A stretch of 9,439 nt of DNA from Actinomycetes bacterium (GCA_021793895.1 JAJYRW010000047.1:1-9439); one strand, 5' to 3'. Positions 1-7,226 are shown, numbered from the stretch's first letter. The notes: generated by a model not told the origin, from the letters alone. Program-made: numbers and translations.

Positions 1-234
1 GACCTGCGCGGCCTATTGCAGGCGCACCCGGCGCCGCACCAGCAGGATAATTTGTGGGTATGTGGCGATGCCCGGGCCCAAGTTGTTGCCGGTGAAATTC
101 AACTCAGCCAAGTGGCGCCACCTACGCGAGGATCCGAAGCCTGGTTGGACGCGGTCCGTGCTTTGTGCGCCGCGGTGTGGCATGAGATTGACCGGGGCGA
201 GAGCGTAGATTTCACTACTATCCCCAGGCTGTAA
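1..234 (+). CDS. HAD-IIA family hydrolase, C-terminal end (5' truncated by window)
   Basis: The reading frame is open from base 1 to the TAA at 232-234, so only the last 77 residues are present. They include DLRGLLQAHP, a segment LWVCGDARAQV and an alpha-helical tail ending in TIPRL. This resembles the C-terminal extension that follows the HAD phosphatase core in actinobacterial HAD-IIA proteins next to tlyA, such as Rv1692 of M. tuberculosis, described as a glycerol-3-phosphate phosphatase. The catalytic HAD motifs (DxDGT, the lysine and the GDxxxTD region) would lie upstream and cannot be checked. The identification rests on the residual similarity and on the gene order HAD, small protein, tlyA. 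The first in-frame ATG, at 16, is internal and is not taken as a start. Confidence 0.7.
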   Translation, partial: DLRGLLQAHPAPHQQDNLWVCGDARAQVVAGEIQLSQVAPPTRGSEAWLDAVRALCAAVWHEIDRGESVDFTTIPRL

Positions 235-284
235 TCTGCGACCAAAGTAGCGCGGTAGCGTGGAGATGTTTGGTAGCAGCTGAT

Positions 285-289
285 GGAGG
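285..289 (+). promoter_or_regulatory. Ribosome binding site of the 62-aa gene
   Basis: GGAGG lies six bases before ATG 296. It is the best Shine-Dalgarno match in the 61-base gap after the HAD gene. It supports translation of the small gene from 296 rather than from the internal ATG at 353. Confidence 0.7.
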
Positions 290-295
290 TGGCAG

Positions 296-484
296 ATGAA
301 TCAAGAAGCAGGCAGGAACAACGGCGGGGACGCAACCCAACGCGAAGAAACGATGGCCAACAATATTTTCGCGGCAGTTACGGCGGTGCAAGACACGCAT
401 TTTGATTCATTAGCCGCCGAGGTCTCTGCCTTAGAAGAGGTCCAGGAACTACTGCAGGGCCACCTTTCACGGGCGGAGGATTAA
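296..484 (+). CDS. Small acidic helical protein of unknown function (62 aa, Rv1693-like by position)
   Basis: This is a 62-residue protein starting at ATG 296, with a strong GGAGG six bases upstream (285-289). The N-terminal 20 residues are polar and look disordered (NQEAGRNNGGD). Residues 20-62 are predicted helical with a regular leucine/acid pattern (FDSLAAEVSALEEVQELLQ), suggesting a short coiled coil or amphipathic helix. There is no signal peptide, membrane segment or cysteine. A second in-frame ATG at 353 would give a 43-residue form holding just the helix, but it lacks an equally good ribosome site. A small gene occupies the same slot between the HAD phosphatase gene and tlyA in M. 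tuberculosis (Rv1693), so it is probably real. I do not recognise a function. Confidence 0.7.
   Translation: MNQEAGRNNGGDATQREETMANNIFAAVTAVQDTHFDSLAAEVSALEEVQELLQGHLSRAED
475..479 (+). promoter_or_regulatory. Ribosome binding site of tlyA
   Basis: GGAGG lies inside the last codons of the upstream small gene, eleven bases before GTG 491 and fourteen before GTG 494. The spacing favours 491. Its position inside the preceding gene suggests the two are translated from one message. Confidence 0.5.
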
Positions 485-490
485 CCCAAG

Positions 491-1357
491 GTGGTGCGCA
501 GAGAGCGGCTGGATAAAGAACTGGTGCGGCGCGAATTAGCCCGCTCGCGCCAGCATGCCGCTGACCTAATTGCCGCCGGTCGCGTCCTGGTGGGCAAAAC
601 CGTGGCAACCAAGGGAACCACGATGGTGGAGCGCTCCGCAGCAGTGGTCGTCACGCCCCCCGCTGGCGGTGCAGTGGAATACGTCTCACGCGGTGGCCAC
701 AAACTCGCCGGCGCGCTCGATAGATTCCAGCAGCGGGGATTGGACGTTGCCCAGAAGAATTGTCTGGACGCGGGCGCATCCACCGGCGGTTTCACCGATG
801 TTTTGCTCCGGCGCGGTGCCAAACACGTCGTGGCCGCCGACGTCGGCTATGGCCAACTGGCGTGGAGCCTGCAACAAGACGAGCGCGTTACCGTACTTGA
901 CCGCACCAACATTCGCGCCTTGGAGCCAGCCGATCTGCCCTGGCTGCCCGAAATTGTGGTATCGGATCTGTCATTTATTTCACTTAAGACGGTCTTACCC
1001 GCTCTGGTTCGCTGCGCCGCGAAGACATGTGATCTAGTGCTTATGGTAAAGCCACAGTTCGAAGTAGGCCGGGAGCGGTTGGGCTCTGGTGGTGTGGTGA
1101 AATCACCGCAGTTGCGGATCGAGTCGGTTCTCAGCGTGGCGCAATACGCAACTGAATTGGGCCTTGGCACTAAAGATGTTGTGGCAAGTCCACTACCCGG
1201 CCCGAGCGGGAATGTGGAATATTTTCTATGGTTAACCAGGGGCAGCCAGGATCTGGCACCTGCAGCAACAAAGGCCGCGAACCACTCCGGAATTTTGACG
1301 GAAGAAGACTTAAGCGCCGCAGTTGAACGTGCCGTAGCGGAAGGACCAAGCCGATGA
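491..1357 (+). CDS. tlyA: TlyA, 16S/23S rRNA (cytidine-2'-O)-methyltransferase
   Basis: This 288-residue protein has the two-domain TlyA layout. The N-terminal S4 RNA-binding domain covers about residues 4-62 (RLDKELVRRELARSR at its start), followed by a FtsJ/RrmJ-type methyltransferase domain. The SAM-binding motif I is CLDAGASTGGF at 91-101. The K-D-K-E tetrad expected for a 2'-O-methyltransferase is intact: K71 (GGHKLAG), D159 (DLSFISL), K187 (MVKPQFE) and E243 (GNVEYFLWL). In mycobacteria TlyA methylates 16S C1409 and 23S C1920, and its loss gives capreomycin resistance. The same activity is inferred here. At 288 residues it is about 20 longer than the mycobacterial protein, with extra residues near the C-terminus (about 250-272). 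The start is GTG 491, or GTG 494 immediately after. The stop overlaps the nadK start. Confidence 0.95.
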   Translation: MVRRERLDKELVRRELARSRQHAADLIAAGRVLVGKTVATKGTTMVERSAAVVVTPPAGGAVEYVSRGGHKLAGALDRFQQRGLDVAQKNCLDAGASTGGFTDVLLRRGAKHVVAADVGYGQLAWSLQQDERVTVLDRTNIRALEPADLPWLPEIVVSDLSFISLKTVLPALVRCAAKTCDLVLMVKPQFEVGRERLGSGGVVKSPQLRIESVLSVAQYATELGLGTKDVVASPLPGPSGNVEYFLWLTRGSQDLAPAATKAANHSGILTEEDLSAAVERAVAEGPSR

Positions 1358-2286
1358 ATCAACGCCAGGTGCTAGTCGTTGTCCATACTGGTCGCACCGA
1401 GGCGGTCGAGGCCGCGGTAGAGGTAATTGAACTACTCGTCGCCGCCAGTATTTTGCCAATCGTAGTCGACGGCCAGGCCGCTACCGGTGATCCTAATCCC
1501 GTCTTGCAGGCCGCGCTGGCGAACTCGGGGAACCAAGTGCGCTGGCTGGAGCAAGACGAGGAAGCACCCGCCACGGAACTGGGCGTTGTTCTTGGTGGAG
1601 ATGGCACGATTTTGCGTGCCGCGGAGCTGGTGCGCGATGCGGGGGTGCCACTGCTGGGAATCAATTTAGGGCACATCGGATTTCTGGCCGAGAAGGAACG
1701 CGAAGACATTGAAGAAGCAGTTGCCCGGGTAGTTGCGCGCGACTACGCGGTCGAGGAACGCAATACCCTGGACGTGACCGCAATCGCCCCCGACGGCTCT
1801 ACAACGCGTACCTGGGCGTTAAACGAGGCGACGGTCGAAAAAGCCGCCCGGGAGCACATGCTCGAGGTGGTGCTGGGCGTGGATCAACAACCGCTGTCCT
1901 CGTTTGGGTGTGATGGCGTCGTGGTCGCTACCGCAACGGGATCAACTGCGCACGCCTTTTCCGCCGGCGGGCCCATCATCTGGCCCGACGTAGATGCGCT
2001 ACTACTTGTGCCATTGGCCGCGCACGCGCTATTTGCCCGCCCGCTCGTGGTGGGACCATCCTCGGTGCTCACTGTGGACGTGATCGCCGAAAATAAGGGA
2101 TGGGCGCTGTTGTCCTGCGATGGGCGCCGCCTGGTGGACATCGCGCCAGGTACGCAGCTGCAGATCCGCCGCGGAGACAAATCGGTGCGCCTGGCCCGGC
2201 TATCCCAGGGGCCATTTACGGACCGGCTCGTGCAGAAATTCGACCTGCCCGTGGTGGGCTGGCGCGGACGGCGGCGCGGGGCATGA
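1354..2286 (+). CDS. nadK: NAD kinase
   Basis: This protein phosphorylates NAD to NADP in the cytoplasm, using ATP and, in actinobacteria, often polyphosphate. Its 310 residues are close to the M. tuberculosis enzyme. The signature GGDGT is at residues 81-85 with D83 as the expected catalytic aspartate. The NE motif (ALNEATVEK) is at 157-158. The NAD-binding SFGCDG with D187 is followed by ATATGSTAHAFSAGGP. The C-terminal segment PFTDRLVQKFDLPVVGW is typical of actinobacterial NadK. Two positions differ from the usual family text: VPLAAHALF instead of VPNNAHALF, and STAHAF instead of STAYAF. The start ATG overlaps the tlyA stop (ATGA), and the stop overlaps the recN start the same way, so all three are probably translationally coupled. 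Confidence 0.96.
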   Translation: MNQRQVLVVVHTGRTEAVEAAVEVIELLVAASILPIVVDGQAATGDPNPVLQAALANSGNQVRWLEQDEEAPATELGVVLGGDGTILRAAELVRDAGVPLLGINLGHIGFLAEKEREDIEEAVARVVARDYAVEERNTLDVTAIAPDGSTTRTWALNEATVEKAAREHMLEVVLGVDQQPLSSFGCDGVVVATATGSTAHAFSAGGPIIWPDVDALLLVPLAAHALFARPLVVGPSSVLTVDVIAENKGWALLSCDGRRLVDIAPGTQLQIRRGDKSVRLARLSQGPFTDRLVQKFDLPVVGWRGRRRGA

Positions 2287-4040
2287 GTTTTACTGAAATT
2301 CGCATTGCAGATCTGGGCGTTATCGATCGCGCGGTACTGGAACTAGGGCCCGGATTGAGCGTCATCACCGGAGAGACCGGAGCCGGAAAAACCATGCTAT
2401 TGACCGGTCTGGGCTTGATCCTGGGGGAGAAAGCCGACCCCAAAGAGGTGCGCGCCGGCGCGCAGCGCGCCTATGTAGAAGGCCGATTAGCGCTGCAAGA
2501 TGCGCTGATTCGAAACCGCGTCGAAGATGTCGGCGGTGAACTCGATGATGATGAACTGCTCATTTCCCGCTCCGTCGTTGCGGGCGGACGCAGCCGGGCC
2601 TTTTTAGGGGGGCGCAGTGTTCCGCAGGCCGTGCTGGGCGAAATTGCCCAAGAACTGGTAACCGTCCACGGGCAATCTGACCAGATTCGACTCCGCACTG
2701 CCGCCCGGCAGCGCACCGCGCTGGACGATTTTGGTGGGCAAACCCTCGCAGCGGCGCTGCGTGATTACCGCGCCGCCTGGTCGGAATTTGGCGCGGTGGG
2801 CACCGAACTGGCCGAGCTTAAAGACCAGCGCACCCAGCGCTTAACTGAAGCTCAGATGCTTCGCACCGCACTGGGGGAAATCGCGGAGGCGGAAATCTCG
2901 GCAGGCGAAGAAGAGACGCTCAAGCAGCGAATTGAGCGACTGACTCACAGCGAAGATCTACTGCACGCCGCGCAGCGGGCCCATCAGCTTCTCAGCGACA
3001 CCAGCTCCGGCGTCGCAAGCTCGAGCATCGGTAGCACCAGCATCGGCGAGTCCGGTGTTGCCAGTTCCGCCAGCCCGGGAATCGCGCTGTCGGTGGAAGA
3101 TGTGCGAAAAACGCTCGCCGACGCGGCGGAACATGATCCGCAATTGGGCGAGTATGCGAAGCGAGCAGCCGAAATTGGTTATTTGGTGGCAGATCTCGCT
3201 GCTGATTTGGCCTCCTATAGCGCTGATATCGACACGGACCCGGGGGAGTTGACCGCGGCCCATGAGCGTCTTGCACTAATCACGGGCTTGCTGCGCCAGC
3301 ATGCGGCCGAGTCCAGTGAAGAACTTTTAGCCTGGGCAGAAAATGCGCAAAAGCGCTTCTTAGAACTGGATGGCGATGATGCGCGCCTCGAAGAGCTTGC
3401 AGCACGACTTAAAGAACTCGATGCGCAACTCGAAGCCAGCGCCGCTGAGCTGACCCGCTTACGCACCACGGCTGCCAAAGAGCTGCAACAGCTGGTCACA
3501 AATGAACTGCACTCCCTGGCGATGCCCGATGCCCAGTTCACCGTCGAACTGACGCCAGTGGAGCGCGGCCCGCACGGCGCCGATGAGATTAGTTTCCTCC
3601 TCGCCGCCCACCGCGGCGCTCCCCTTCGCCCGCTGGGTCAGGGCGCATCCGGCGGCGAGCTGTCCCGGGTGATGCTCGCTCTTGAGGTCGCGCTAGCTAC
3701 CCGCCGGTTAGATAGGCAGCACACTTTTGTCTTTGACGAGGTAGATGCCGGCGTGGGCGGCCAAGCCGCGGTGGAGGTGGGCCGGCGCTTGGCCAAACTG
3801 GCGCGCAACTCCCAGGTTTTGGTGGTCACTCATCTGCCGCAGGTGGCAGCCTTCGCCGATCACCACCTCGTTGTGACGAAAGAAACCGCCGCAGGCGCGT
3901 CCACCGCCACTACCGTCCAGCGCGTGACGGATGAGGCGCGCGTAACTGAACTAGCCCGCATGCTTTCGGGGCAGGCCGACTCGGGAACGGCGCGCCAACA
4001 CGCTGCCGAACTATTGGCCCTGGCCGCCGCGGCGGACTAA
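2283..4040 (+). CDS. recN: RecN, DNA double-strand break repair ATPase (SMC-like)
   Basis: This 585-residue protein has the RecN architecture: an ATP-binding head split by a central coiled coil. Walker A is GETGAGKT at residues 30-37. The ABC signature region SGGELSR starts at 456. Walker B ends in FVFDEVDAGVGG with D485/E486, followed by the VVTHLPQVAAFADHH switch. RecN acts early in double-strand break repair, holding or bridging DNA for recombination. The start is ATG 2283, which overlaps the nadK TGA. The frame stays open to 2100, but that part overlaps nadK and lacks RecN homology; the protein proper begins MSFTEIRIADLGVID. A serine/glycine-rich insert at residues 241-266 interrupts the first coiled-coil arm and is unusual. 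It is separated from the steA ATG by three bases. Confidence 0.96.
   Translation: MSFTEIRIADLGVIDRAVLELGPGLSVITGETGAGKTMLLTGLGLILGEKADPKEVRAGAQRAYVEGRLALQDALIRNRVEDVGGELDDDELLISRSVVAGGRSRAFLGGRSVPQAVLGEIAQELVTVHGQSDQIRLRTAARQRTALDDFGGQTLAAALRDYRAAWSEFGAVGTELAELKDQRTQRLTEAQMLRTALGEIAEAEISAGEEETLKQRIERLTHSEDLLHAAQRAHQLLSDTSSGVASSSIGSTSIGESGVASSASPGIALSVEDVRKTLADAAEHDPQLGEYAKRAAEIGYLVADLAADLASYSADIDTDPGELTAAHERLALITGLLRQHAAESSEELLAWAENAQKRFLELDGDDARLEELAARLKELDAQLEASAAELTRLRTTAAKELQQLVTNELHSLAMPDAQFTVELTPVERGPHGADEISFLLAAHRGAPLRPLGQGASGGELSRVMLALEVALATRRLDRQHTFVFDEVDAGVGGQAAVEVGRRLAKLARNSQVLVVTHLPQVAAFADHHLVVTKETAAGASTATTVQRVTDEARVTELARMLSGQADSGTARQHAAELLALAAAAD
3003..3080 (+). repeat. Imperfect repeat inside recN encoding a Ser/Gly-rich linker
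   Basis: The segment codes for residues 241-266 of RecN. SGVASS occurs twice (3006-3023 and 3051-3068). Between them are two adjacent 15-base units beginning AGCATCGG (3024-3038 and 3039-3053), reading SIGST and SIGES. The two SGVASS copies use different synonymous codons, so they are not a fresh DNA duplication. Confidence 0.6.
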
Positions 4041-4043
4041 GAC

Positions 4044-5282
4044 ATGGGACGATCAACAGTGATGAGATTCTCATTTCGCCGTAGGCGCGACAATCAAGAG
4101 CCGGTAGCCGAGGGGAACATCGGTACCGCTCGGATCGATGCATCCACAAAAACCCTGGTAAAGCGCCTGGAGCCGGGCGATATCGCGGTAATTGACCACC
4201 TCGATATTGACCGAGTATCAGCCGAAGGGTTGGTTGCCTGCGCACCGGCCGCCGTCCTTAATGCCGCCCCCTCCTCATCTGGGCGCTACCCGAACCTGGG
4301 CCCCGGAATTCTCCTCGAAGCTGGCATTCCCCTCATTGACGACCTGGGGCAAGACGTCATGAATTTGACCGAGGGGCGCCAAATTCGCATTGTGGACGCC
4401 ACCGTTTATGACGGCGACAAAATTATCGCCGAGGGTGAAGTCCAAACCGAAGCATCGGTGGCCACCATGATGGAAGAAGCCCGCGACGGCTTGGCCATTC
4501 AGCTGGAGGCGTTTGCCGCCAACACGATGGATTATTTACGGCGCGAGCGGGAACTACTGCTGGACGGTGTGGGCGTTCCGGATGTGAAAACCGATCTCGA
4601 AGGACGCCAGGCCCTCATCGTCGTACGCGGCTATCACTACAAGGAAGACTTAGTAACGCTGCGCCACTACGTGCGGGAGTACCGGCCCGTCCTCATTGGC
4701 GTTGACGGGGGAGCCGACGCCATTTTGGAGGCGGGCTGGAAACCGGACATGATCGTTGGCGATATGGACTCCGTGTCCGATAAGGCGCTACTTTCCGGAG
4801 CCGAAATCGTTGTGCACGCCTATCGGGACGGTAATGCGCCGGGCATTGCGCGGGTGGAAGACCTCGGCATCTCACCGGTGGTTTTCCCCGCTACCGGCAC
4901 GAGTGAGGATGTTGCAATGCTCCTGGCCGATGATAAGGGCGCGGAGTTGATCGTCGCAGTGGGCACTCACGCCACGTTGATTGAGTTCCTCGATAAGGGC
5001 CGAGCCGGGATGGCCTCCACCTTCTTAACGCGGCTGCGAGTGGGTTCTAAACTCATCGATGCCAAGGGCGTCTCCCGCCTATATCGCGAACGCATCTCGA
5101 ATGTGCAGTTGACGCTCCTAGTTTTAGCGGGCCTGCTAGCCCTGTCCGTTGCCATTGCCTCAACCGCGGCCGGGCAAACCCTTTTGGGGATTCTCGGTGC
5201 CCGAATGGACGACTTTTTCTTATTTATCTCCCAGACTTGGTCTAATATCTTCGGAACTACGGGCCCGGCCGATGCTCCGTAA
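4044..5282 (+). CDS. steA: SteA, membrane-anchored TPPK-like division/envelope protein (Rv1697 family)
   Basis: This 412-residue protein belongs to the Rv1697/COG4825 family, called SteA in Corynebacterium glutamicum. There SteA with SteB affects ethambutol sensitivity and is linked to cell separation and septal wall hydrolysis. The N-terminal domain carries GDIAVIDHLDID and SGRYPNLGPG, both typical of the family. The middle domain (about 190-320) resembles thiamin pyrophosphokinase: DGGAD at 221-225, PD at 234-235 and GDMDS at 239-243 are all intact. One membrane helix lies at about 356-375 (LTLLVLAGLLALSVAIA), followed by a short amphipathic tail, so most of the protein faces the cytoplasm. 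Start: ATG 4044 follows a weak GGCGGA; GTG 4059 and ATG 4062 are in-frame alternatives. It is three bases from recN. Confidence 0.9.
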   Translation: MGRSTVMRFSFRRRRDNQEPVAEGNIGTARIDASTKTLVKRLEPGDIAVIDHLDIDRVSAEGLVACAPAAVLNAAPSSSGRYPNLGPGILLEAGIPLIDDLGQDVMNLTEGRQIRIVDATVYDGDKIIAEGEVQTEASVATMMEEARDGLAIQLEAFAANTMDYLRRERELLLDGVGVPDVKTDLEGRQALIVVRGYHYKEDLVTLRHYVREYRPVLIGVDGGADAILEAGWKPDMIVGDMDSVSDKALLSGAEIVVHAYRDGNAPGIARVEDLGISPVVFPATGTSEDVAMLLADDKGAELIVAVGTHATLIEFLDKGRAGMASTFLTRLRVGSKLIDAKGVSRLYRERISNVQLTLLVLAGLLALSVAIASTAAGQTLLGILGARMDDFFLFISQTWSNIFGTTGPADAP

Positions 5283-5327
5283 ACAAATTTTCATGTACCC
5301 GCCCTCCACTTCAGAGAGAACTCAACC

Positions 5328-6374
5328 GTGATCGATTTTCGCTACCACGTGGTTTCGCTCATCTCCGTGTTCCTCGCACTCGCCGTCGGGATCGCGTTGG
5401 GGGCGGGCCCGCTAAAAGAATCCATTGGGGCGCAACTAAGCGGACAGGTCGAACAACTTCGCACCGAAAAATCAGAACTGCGCGACCAACTTGAAGACGA
5501 GCGCGCGGACGGGAACCTGCAGCGCGCTTTTACGCTGGCCATTTCCGAAGACCTCCTAGAAGACCTGCTCGCCGACCGCAACGTTGCCCTGATCAATACG
5601 CCGGGAGTTGAAAAGCAGTCCGTTGATGGAACCGTGGAACAGATCGAGCAAGCCGGCGGTAAAATTACGGCTCGCTTCGCCCTGGAGGAATCCTGGGCCA
5701 GTCCCAGCCAGCGCTCATTTCGTTCCTCGCTCGTTTCTTCGCTGCACGACTACCTAGACCCCCAGCCCGAGGAGGGCGCCGGGGTTGATGAACAGCTGGC
5801 CACCGCCCTGGGACAGCTGCTTATTACGCCCAGTGACACCGATGCAGACCAGCTCAGCGAAGACGCCTCCATGTTGCAAGAACTACTGGTTTCGGCCGAT
5901 CTGATCACTCCGGTCTCGGCGCAGACTGCACCAGCTGACCTCATCTTGGTCGTCGTCCCGCAGGCGGCCAATGCCGAAGATCCCGAGGCCCGCGAAGCAC
6001 TGGAGGCATTTAATGAATCGATCGCAGAACTGGCGGTCGTACTCGAAGATGTCGCCGAGGGCGTCGTAGTCGCCGGTAGCGCGGAAGAAAGCGAAGATGT
6101 CCTGTCGCAACTGCGGGCGAACCGGGCGGGAATAGTAACAACTGTGGACGGCGTCGATCACCTTACGGGGCAAATCACCGCCGTGCTGGCTTTAGCTGAT
6201 GCGGTATCTGAACCTGGAAACGCCTACGGTTCGCGCGCCAATGCGGATGTGATCGCGCCCGGACGCACCGAACTGGACGCTCCGGACCGCTCGCTGCCGC
6301 GCACCGACGCAGAAGACCGGGACCGCTCCACCCAGGGGGCCGGCGCCGATGGCGATGAGGATGAGGAAGAGTAA
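5328..6374 (+). CDS. steB: SteB / MctB family membrane-anchored coiled-coil protein (Rv1698 family)
   Basis: This 348-residue protein starts MIDFRYHVVSLISVFLAL, the standard opening of the MctB/SteB family (Rv1698). One membrane helix lies at about 7-27, then a coiled coil at about 30-65 rich in E, K and R (VEQLRTEKSELRDQLED), then a mostly extracytoplasmic domain with a Rossmann-like pattern (LILVVVP, VVVAGSAE). In M. tuberculosis the family was described as a copper-efflux-related protein, while in C. glutamicum SteB partners SteA at the septum. I see no cysteine or histidine cluster that would bind copper, so the SteA-linked role fits better. The last 50 or so residues form a polar tail ending GDEDEEE, longer than in the mycobacterial protein. 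The start is GTG 5328 with AGAGAGA about eight bases upstream; 45 bases separate it from steA. Confidence 0.9.
   Translation: MIDFRYHVVSLISVFLALAVGIALGAGPLKESIGAQLSGQVEQLRTEKSELRDQLEDERADGNLQRAFTLAISEDLLEDLLADRNVALINTPGVEKQSVDGTVEQIEQAGGKITARFALEESWASPSQRSFRSSLVSSLHDYLDPQPEEGAGVDEQLATALGQLLITPSDTDADQLSEDASMLQELLVSADLITPVSAQTAPADLILVVVPQAANAEDPEAREALEAFNESIAELAVVLEDVAEGVVVAGSAEESEDVLSQLRANRAGIVTTVDGVDHLTGQITAVLALADAVSEPGNAYGSRANADVIAPGRTELDAPDRSLPRTDAEDRDRSTQGAGADGDEDEEE
6363..6367 (+). promoter_or_regulatory. Ribosome binding site within the steB tail, serving the MraY-like gene
   Basis: GAGGA lies in the codons for the acidic end of SteB. It is seven bases from TTG 6375 and thirteen from GTG 6381. 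Spacing favours the TTG, while codon preference favours the GTG. The two starts differ by two residues. Confidence 0.45.
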
Positions 6375-7226
6375 TTGACCGTGCGTGGCAAAAATCGAGC
6401 CCTGCGGGGCGCGTTGACCGCCGGTCTCATTACCCGGTGGCTGGGGCAAAAACTAGCCCGTGCCGGGTCTGAAACTGGCATTGGCACCTCCGCGCAGTGG
6501 CGGGCCCGATGGGAGCGTCAAAACCATCGCGGTGAAACTGTCACCCTTTTTGAAGGACCGGCCATTGCAGCCGGGCTGGTGACGGGCGCACTGGTTGCTG
6601 GCGCCACCCCGCGCACCAAAATTAGCAGCGCGCTCGCGGTTAGCGGAGCGGGGGTATTCGGCGTGATCGATGACCTAGCTGAGCAAACCGAAGAAAAAGG
6701 GCTGCGCGGCCACGTGGGAGCGCTGGCTCGCGGAAAACTAACCACCGGGGGCCTTAAGATTTTAGGAATTGGCGCCGCTTCCCTGGCAGCTGCGGCTCTC
6801 GCCCGCGAGCGGAGTGACAGCGTTCGAGACGTGCTCAGTAAGGGGGCGTTGATCGCCGCGAGCGCCAACCTAGCTAATTTATTTGATTTGCGCCCGGGCC
6901 GGGTGTTGAAGGCTTCTACCGCAGCTGGTCTGCCACTGGCCCTCATAAGCACAGAATCCGGTTTGGCCGGCGCAGTTGTCGGCTCCAGCCTGGCTGCAGC
7001 TCCCGAGGACTTGGGGGAAGAAACCATGGCCGGCGATGGGGGCGCTAACGCTCTTGGCGCCCTCGTGGGATCCACAGTTGCTTTTAGTGCCCCGCGCGTC
7101 GTTCGGGAAACCGCGCTCCTGGGTGTTATTGCATTGACGGCCGCTTCGGAACGCTGGAGTTTTAGCAAGTTCATAGACAACACACCGTGGCTGCGAGCCG
7201 TGGACGTCTGGGGCCGGCGCCGGTGA
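6375..7226 (+). CDS. Shortened MraY/WecA-like membrane protein (putative polyprenyl-phosphate sugar-phosphate transferase)
   Basis: This 283-residue hydrophobic protein carries remnants of every main MraY/WecA motif in the right order. NHRGETVTLFEGPA (50-63) stands where the family has its first cytoplasmic loop and GTPTMGG. GVIDDL with D99/D100 and K108 matches the DD motif. NLANLFD with D171 matches NLTDG. GDGGANALG (220-228, D221) matches GDVGSLALG. In MraY these aspartates bind magnesium and substrate at the cytoplasmic face, so a phosphosugar transferase to polyprenyl phosphate is plausible. The histidine motif HHH of MraY is absent, and only about seven hydrophobic segments are visible against ten, so the substrate differs or activity is lost. 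It ends SERWSFSKFIDNTPWLR. The start may be TTG 6375 or GTG 6381. It abuts steB directly and overlaps murJ by four bases. The substrate is unknown. Confidence 0.75.
   Translation: MTVRGKNRALRGALTAGLITRWLGQKLARAGSETGIGTSAQWRARWERQNHRGETVTLFEGPAIAAGLVTGALVAGATPRTKISSALAVSGAGVFGVIDDLAEQTEEKGLRGHVGALARGKLTTGGLKILGIGAASLAAAALARERSDSVRDVLSKGALIAASANLANLFDLRPGRVLKASTAAGLPLALISTESGLAGAVVGSSLAAAPEDLGEETMAGDGGANALGALVGSTVAFSAPRVVRETALLGVIALTAASERWSFSKFIDNTPWLRAVDVWGRRR

Noticed and set aside
188..221. Possible promoter: TTGACC (188-193) and TACTAT (216-221)
   Set aside because: The spacer is 22 bases, too long for a standard promoter, and the elements lie in coding sequence.
847..1362. Long antisense frame opposite tlyA (171 residues), and similar frames opposite the MraY-like gene and murJ
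   Set aside because: These show arginine/serine/alanine-rich shadow composition, have no recognisable domain, and lie opposite well-supported genes. They are typical by-products of GC-rich codon bias.
2100..2282. N-terminal extension of recN, since the frame is open from 2100
   Set aside because: It lies wholly inside nadK in another frame, and RecN homology begins exactly at ATG 2283, which makes an ATGA overlap with the nadK stop.
5283..5327. 45-base gap between steA and steB as a terminator or promoter site
   Set aside because: No hairpin or recognisable -10/-35 pair is visible. It holds only a weak purine-rich ribosome site.
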